Shown here: piece after piece, positions 59,240-64,000 of the stretch
How the letters are laid out: every line of letters starts with the position of its first letter
Numbering within the stretch: position 1 is the first letter of the stretch
Origin: Voacanga thouarsii
Lineage: Eukaryota; Streptophyta; Magnoliopsida; Gentianales; Apocynaceae
DNA: 64,000 nucleotides
Direction: 5' to 3'
Assembly (NCBI GenBank): GCA_026120185.1
Contig: JANUWF010001053.1
Span: 1,352,501-1,416,500 of the forward strand
The notes under the pieces: generated by a model
Database searches by the model: none
What the model saw: the letters and a program-made list of their open reading frames with translations, nothing else
Told to the model about the DNA's origin: nothing
Position numbers and translations under genes: made by a program

Positions 59240-59781
59240 GTGATATCTTCTGAGAAGTTTTCTAATTTGATTAGGGAACTCTTGTTAGCTATCATGGGTT
59301 ATCAAGGGACATTAAGATATACTAGAAAATAGCAGTAAAAGATTTTTACGAGTTTTTTTATTTTTGATCTTTGGGGTTTTTTTTTCTATCTGGGTGTTTT
59401 GTTGTGTTTACAGAGTGCTTCTGGGAAATACAAGAACAAAACTATCGTCTCCTGTGACTACTTTTAGTAGATTGCAAGAAGATTGTTCAAAGACCTTTTC
59501 TTTTCCTTCTCAGTTGCCTTTCACCGGGATTTTAGGCACTTGTAATATTCTGGAAGATTAAAGGCTCACTCGTTCATGCCAAGAAGAAGTAGATGGCTAG
59601 TGGGTTTTGATCCAGAAGTTTTAACAAGTCAAAGAGACGACATTCTTGTTATTCAGATATCTTCCTTAGTGCCTCAGAATTTTTTAAAGCACAGAGGTAT
59701 TAAATTTTAAAGTTTCAGTCGTTATATTTTCTGCATTTTTCATTGCATCCTGTTTGCATGTTTGCCATTTTACTCCTTTAA

Positions 59782-59797
59782 TTGGTATCAAAGCATG
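59782..59797 (+). other. Copia primer-binding site, initiator tRNA-Met type
   Basis: TTGGTATCAAAGCATG is one base from the usual TTGGTATCAGAGCATG found after plant copia 5' LTRs. It marks the start of the internal region of the plus-strand copia element. Confidence 0.8.
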
Positions 59798-61692
59798 AAG
59801 TTTTAACGGCTTACGATGCATGTTAGTCTAATAAAATTAGAAGGATGATTTCTTGATATCGTCTTTTGTGATCCTTCATTTTTACTGGTATGGGATAGAT
59901 CGTTTGTGAGCCTCATGGTTGTGGTTTAGGACTCTCTGTAATCTATTGTTTTTCATAGAATTGTGTAAGCCCGAGTTTTAAGGGTATAGGTGGATGTTAG
60001 TTTTGATTTGATTCATTTTTTGTTGAAATTTGTTATAAAAAAGGTTGCCTGTGAAGTCGTGGAAGAAAAATTTTAGAAGAAGTATGTAAGAAGAATCGCA
60101 AAAAAAAAAAAAAAAAAGAAGAAGAAGAAGAAGAAGAAGTACTATACAACTAAGCCGCCATTGTAGAAGCCGAGTCGCAGAGGCACCCAGGCCAAGCCAC
60201 GGCATGGCCCGAGCCTTCTACGACTTGGTGCATTTTGCGCCAAATCAGTGGAAGGCTGACATGCATCCTCCCGCGGCCTTGGTCATAATTGTGACTGGGT
60301 CACGAGCTAGTAATTGGGTAGCTGGGCACAATTACGTGCAGATGGTCCTTGGGCCATGGGTTCATGGGCTATGATCCAGTGTAGTGGGTGCGTGAAGACC
60401 AAGGTTTTTTTTTTTTAATTTTTGTAAAATTTCTTTTTCGTTTATGGTCCCATACCAGGCAAAGTTTTTATTTTTGCAATAGTTAATATTCATGGAATAT
60501 TTTTGCATGAAAAATAATAGTAAGGAATTTAGGATTAAACAAGACCATTAATTAATTTAATTAATGTATTTAATTATATTCTTTTGGCACTTAGGTTTAA
60601 AAAATAAAAAAGCATGAAAACATTTACAATTTTCTAGCATGATATTTATTTTTGTATCTATGTGCATGTCTTCTCAAAAACCAAAGTCTTTGGGAATTTT
60701 TGACAAGAGAAAATATTTTTCTTTAATTAAATGGTTAATTTTAACTTAAACAAAATTTAATCATTGGTTATTTTCTTAAAGGATTTTATCTTTGACATAG
60801 AAAATATTTTGGATTTAGAAATTTTTGTAAGTTAAAATGGAAAACCATTTTGATTTATTTTTACAAGAAAAATTGTTTTTGTTAAATAAAACTTGAGACC
60901 AAAGTCTCTAGAAGGTTTTAGTGGAAATTTTTGAAATCGTTAAGTTTTAACTTAAATAAAATTAATCCATGAAAAAATTTCTCAAAGAGTATAAACCTTG
61001 ACATAGAAATTTTTGTGGGTTTAGATATTTTATTTTTAAATTAAAAGAAAATATAATGGAAATTTTCAAAGAATATTTTTCGAAGAAAACCCTTGTTTAA
61101 AAACTAAGTGGGAGAAGGGTTCTAATGGTCCCACGGCTTCCATCACGATCCTCATTAGAGATTGTAAGTCTTCTCATGTCATCCTATGAGTGAACTCGTA
61201 TAGGATGGAGATATCACAAGGATCTAGAACTAATAGAAGGATATAATTAATAACTTGAGACACGTACTATGATTGGCCAGCCCACGTTAGAGGTTATAGT
61301 GCAAGGTATGCCCATAGGAAATGAAAATAAATGACCATTGTATCGATGGAGTTATCTTCTAGATCATTACCTATAAGGAAAATTAATTTGTGGCAGTTAA
61401 CACGCTTAGCTTAGGAAACTGTTAATCTTCTTAAGAAGTTATGTCAATTTTTTTAAGAGCCAAATTAATCATGTTAAAGATAATAGTGATAGGATTAAAT
61501 ATTATCAAATTTAATATGAGGATAAATTTACAAAATTATTTTGTTTTTTAGAAAAACAGAGAATTTCTTTTATTTTTGATTTTCAGAAATGATTGGTGAA
61601 GTTTCTTTTAGCCCTTTAGCCATATTATTCTTTTGAAGAATAAGATAATGGGTCCTAACTATGTGGACTGAAAAAGGAATTTGGGTATAATA
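59798..61692 (+). other. Copia 5' internal leader, no intact gene
   Basis: AT-rich sequence between the primer-binding site and the gag fragment. Frames are interrupted throughout. The 60160-60400 stretch is more GC-rich but has no open frame with a motif. Confidence 0.4.
60094..60140 (+). repeat. A-run and (GAA)n
   Basis: A run of A is followed by seven GAA repeats. Simple sequence inside the copia internal region. Confidence 0.9.
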
Positions 61693-61920
61693 TTCACAGC
61701 CGAGGAGTATAAGTATGTCTTCTACGAAACTTGCTCGGTTATCGGGGAGGGTTCCATCGATGAGGATTGAGAGGTTGAAAAGGCGGGGAAAAAGGCTAAT
61801 GAAATGGCACACTACTATATGTTAGCCTCTATAACTAATGTGCACCAATCTAGACATGAGCACATGATGACTGCTTACAATATCTACATAGTCAAGGCCA
61901 AGAGAGGTTCCCCAAACTAG
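61693..61920 (+). pseudogene. Ty1/copia gag fragment, broken
   Basis: The plus-strand frame reads FTAEEYKYVFYETCSVIGEG, stop, EVEKAGKKANEMAHYYMLAS, ITNVHQSRHEHMMTAYNIY. The EKYKYVL-ECP, then KA-YMLASM-NVLQ-QHE-M-TA-DI pattern is the N-terminal part of plant copia gag (UBN2/retrotran_gag type), the capsid-like protein. It has one internal stop and ends at 61920, where sequence of a different element begins, so all downstream copia genes are missing. Confidence 0.75.
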
Positions 61921-61924
61921 CATT

Positions 61925-64000
61925 CCTGATCTTCAAGTTGATCAAGAAGAGGAACCTCCCTAACCACAAAGGCATTTTGGGAGACCTTCCAGTGTCAGTG
62001 ATAATATTCGAGATAGCATTCATACATCCTTGGTGTAATTGAGGGGCGAAATGGTTGGAATAAGGGTAGACATAGCAGGTATGAGGGAGGAGATCAAAGG
62101 TTTGATAGGATTGAGCATACTCAACAATGCCAAGATGATATTTTGTGCAAGCTCAGGCTCAATCAAGATATTTAGGGGGATTATTGACGACATTATTGGG
62201 AAAGACAAGGAGGATCTCGTGGCCTATTTGGAGGTCGTGGTGGCCTATTTGGTGGGCAATTTTCCAGCGCGTCTCGAGGCTCTACTTCAGTGAGTTCTTA
62301 AGTTCTTTGATTTTTTATTTTTCTTTGATTTTTAGCGTGCTTTTATTTTGTTTCAATTCCTTTTATACTTTTACTTGGTGTGTTTATTTTTCTTTTTGTA
62401 GGTTTATTCACTTATCTCTTGATCACAATGGTATTTTTAATTTTTGGGGAATGAATTTCACTCTTATTGGAGCTCATCTACCTTGGGGAGTGTTGCTTTC
62501 TTTTCCCTCTTTATCTTTTTGGTCCATTGGACGTGCTTTATTGTGATATTTTAGGCCATTGAGGGCAATGTCCAATTTAAGTATGGGGGAGGAATTTAAT
62601 GCTTTACAAAGTGCATCTTTTTGAAATTATAATCACTTTTCTTAAGAATTTGAGACATTTTTTTTTAATTTTTACATGATTAATTGGTTTTTGGTATGAG
62701 GTTGTTTAGCCTATGATAAGGTTATGATTTTCTTTTCAACTTTAGATAAGATTTTATCATTCAATTGGAGTAAAGGTGTGTATTAGGTTAGATATGTTAA
62801 GTCTTGAGAATTTAAGTTAATCTTGGTTATGTTTTGGGATTTGGATTTTATTTTACTCTTCTTGTTTGGATATGGATGATGTGATGAAATATAGGAAAAT
62901 TTGTTCATAGCTCTTGTTTTATGGATTTATAATTTGTTTAACTTTGAGTTGAGAATAAGGAATATGAGAAACATAGAAAAAAAATGAGTGGAAAAAATCA
63001 TTGTTTTGAGATATTGAAAAATGATAAAGAGAGAAAAAAAAAATGCTATTGTTTAAAATTTTGAAGACCTTTTGTTGAAAAAGGGGTTAACATAGAGAGA
63101 AGTACCAAGTACTGTTTAGTGCACTCTTTTGAAGCTATCTTGAAGCCAATAAGGCAAGAAAAGAAAGAAAAAAAATGTTGTAAAAATGATAATGACTACA
63201 AGGGAGCTGATATGGTGCATGAAGAGGAATCCATTCACTTAAGGCTAAGTCTTTAATTTATCTTGAAAAAAAGAGTGTTGAAAAAAAATTAAAAAAATTG
63301 AGTTTTTCCTTGTTTCTCTACTTAGAGTTGTGAAAATTTGATTCTATGGGTTGTGAATTGGTTGAACAACTTGATTTATATAACTTGTGTTATCCATGTC
63401 TTGGCTTGAAGGTTGAAATAATTTTCTTAGACTAAAGCATAAGTTTGTTTAACTTAACTTTGAAGGTCTTGACACGTGTGATTTAATGTAGGAGTTTTCA
63501 AAGGTTTTTAAGGGGTTGAATGAATTGCAAGTTTATATCTAAGCTTGGAAAGGAAATTATGACTTTGTTGTGGATAAATTTGAGAAGAGATAATTTGTTT
63601 TGTGTGCTTTGTATGAGTATTTGCTTGAGGATATGCAAATCTTAAGTTTGGGGAAATGTGGTAGGGCCTAAATTCACATATATTTTCCTAGTCATTAAAG
63701 GATATTTTATGATATTTTTGATATTGTAACTAGTCATTTTATTCTTATTTGATATTTCATTTATAAAAATATTTTTCTAATATTTTATGTAGAAATGGAT
63801 GAAATTAGAACAAAATTGAAGAAATCCAGTAAAGACTTGGCACCAGTACAAAAACATTGATCTGGTGCTGGCCAACATCTTGAAAAAACAACGCAAAATA
63901 GAGGAAAATTGGCCAGAAACAGAGTGACCAAGTCATGGGAGGATTAATGTGTGTTGCGGCCAGATTGTGTGCGAGTTGAGAGAGGGGCCATGTGAGGCTC
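61925..64000 (+). mobile_element. 3' part of an Athila/Tat-like LTR retrotransposon
   Basis: Internal DNA without pol is followed by a GGGCAATGTCC-TTTAAGTATGGGG motif (62562-62591), a polypurine tract TTAAGTTTGGGGAAATG and an LTR start at 63659. An internal frame (62039-62293) begins MRGEMVGIRVDIAGM, then REEIKGL, and looks like a degraded C-terminal coiled coil of the plant transposon protein often found downstream of pol in Athila elements. The layout is the same as in the first element (4646-7883), so they are relatives. Confidence 0.6.
63659..64000 (+). repeat. 3' LTR, running off the window
   Basis: It begins TGGTAGGGCCTAAATT, parallel to TGATAGGGGCTAAATT at 6364, and continues with CCTAGTCATTAAAGGATATTTTATG, comparable to the first family's U3 start. 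A CTGGTGCTGGCC phrase near 63860 replaces the CGGCGCCGGCC of the first family. Confidence 0.65.

Larger units (their letters stand above)
46872..59779 (+). repeat. Plus-strand Ty1/copia 5' LTR, interrupted by two nested insertions
   Basis: The LTR parts are 46872-47976, 57485-57794 and 59240-59779; joined they match the minus-strand copia LTR end to end. The first interruption is the CACTA element 47977-57484 (target duplication GTT). The second is a solo LTR 57795-59239 (target duplication GTGAT). A tRNA-Met-type primer-binding site follows at 59782, confirming that this is a 5' LTR. The joined LTR would be about 1.95 kb. Confidence 0.75.

Overview
This window is plant nuclear DNA, most probably from a eudicot. 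It is AT-rich, its genes contain many spliceosomal introns, and it is packed with plant-type transposable elements: CACTA/En-Spm, Ty1/copia, Ty3/gypsy (Athila/Tat-like and probably chromovirus) and LINE. There is no bacterial, organellar or viral gene organisation. I cannot name the species. Exon models below were built by hand by finding GT/AG borders that keep known motifs in frame. Family names are recognised from memory of the families, not from a search.

Layout. (1) 1-19166: a decayed autonomous-type CACTA element on the minus strand. It has a TNP2-like transposase from 10825 leftwards and a second transposase-like ORF at 316-1141. A non-autonomous LTR retrotransposon of about 6.2 kb (1728-7883) splits its transposase. 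To the right lie a 1.5-kb inverted-repeat element (12130-13642) and two families of CACTA subterminal repeats ending at 18506 and 19166. (2) 20673-25847: a six-exon host gene on the plus strand for a GATA-type zinc-finger protein related to GATA26/27. (3) 26-33 kb: noncoding DNA, RNase H scraps and a degenerate LINE reverse transcriptase (30578-32900, minus). (4) 34501-38342: a seven-exon host gene on the minus strand for a divergent methyl-CpG-binding-domain (MBD)-like nuclear protein. (5) 39187-44570: truncated LTR-retrotransposon sequence of two families. (6) 44575-61920: a nest of copia elements. A minus-strand copia fragment (LTR plus RNase H) abuts head to head a plus-strand copia whose 5' LTR (from about 46872 to 59779) is interrupted twice. 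One interruption is a complete 9508-bp CACTA element (47977-57484, TSD GTT). The other is a solo copia LTR (57795-59239, TSD GTGAT). (7) 61925-64000: the 3' part of an Athila/Tat-like element with its LTR running off the window.

Most striking feature: the 47977-57484 CACTA element has intact-looking termini and subterminal repeat arrays. I see no TNP2 transposase in it. It does contain, on its minus strand, several exons of a BET1-like Qc-SNARE gene in order and with their introns. It also contains an exon of a SECRET AGENT-type O-GlcNAc transferase TPR region, spliceable in frame to a GC-rich proline-rich stretch. It is therefore a gene-capturing (Pack-CACTA-like) element carrying pieces of two unrelated host genes. 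It also carries a tRNA-derived pol III box A/box B unit and a strongly strand-asymmetric G-rich island.

The two host genes are the only loci I consider likely to make a normal protein. Everything else is transposon-derived or captured and decayed.
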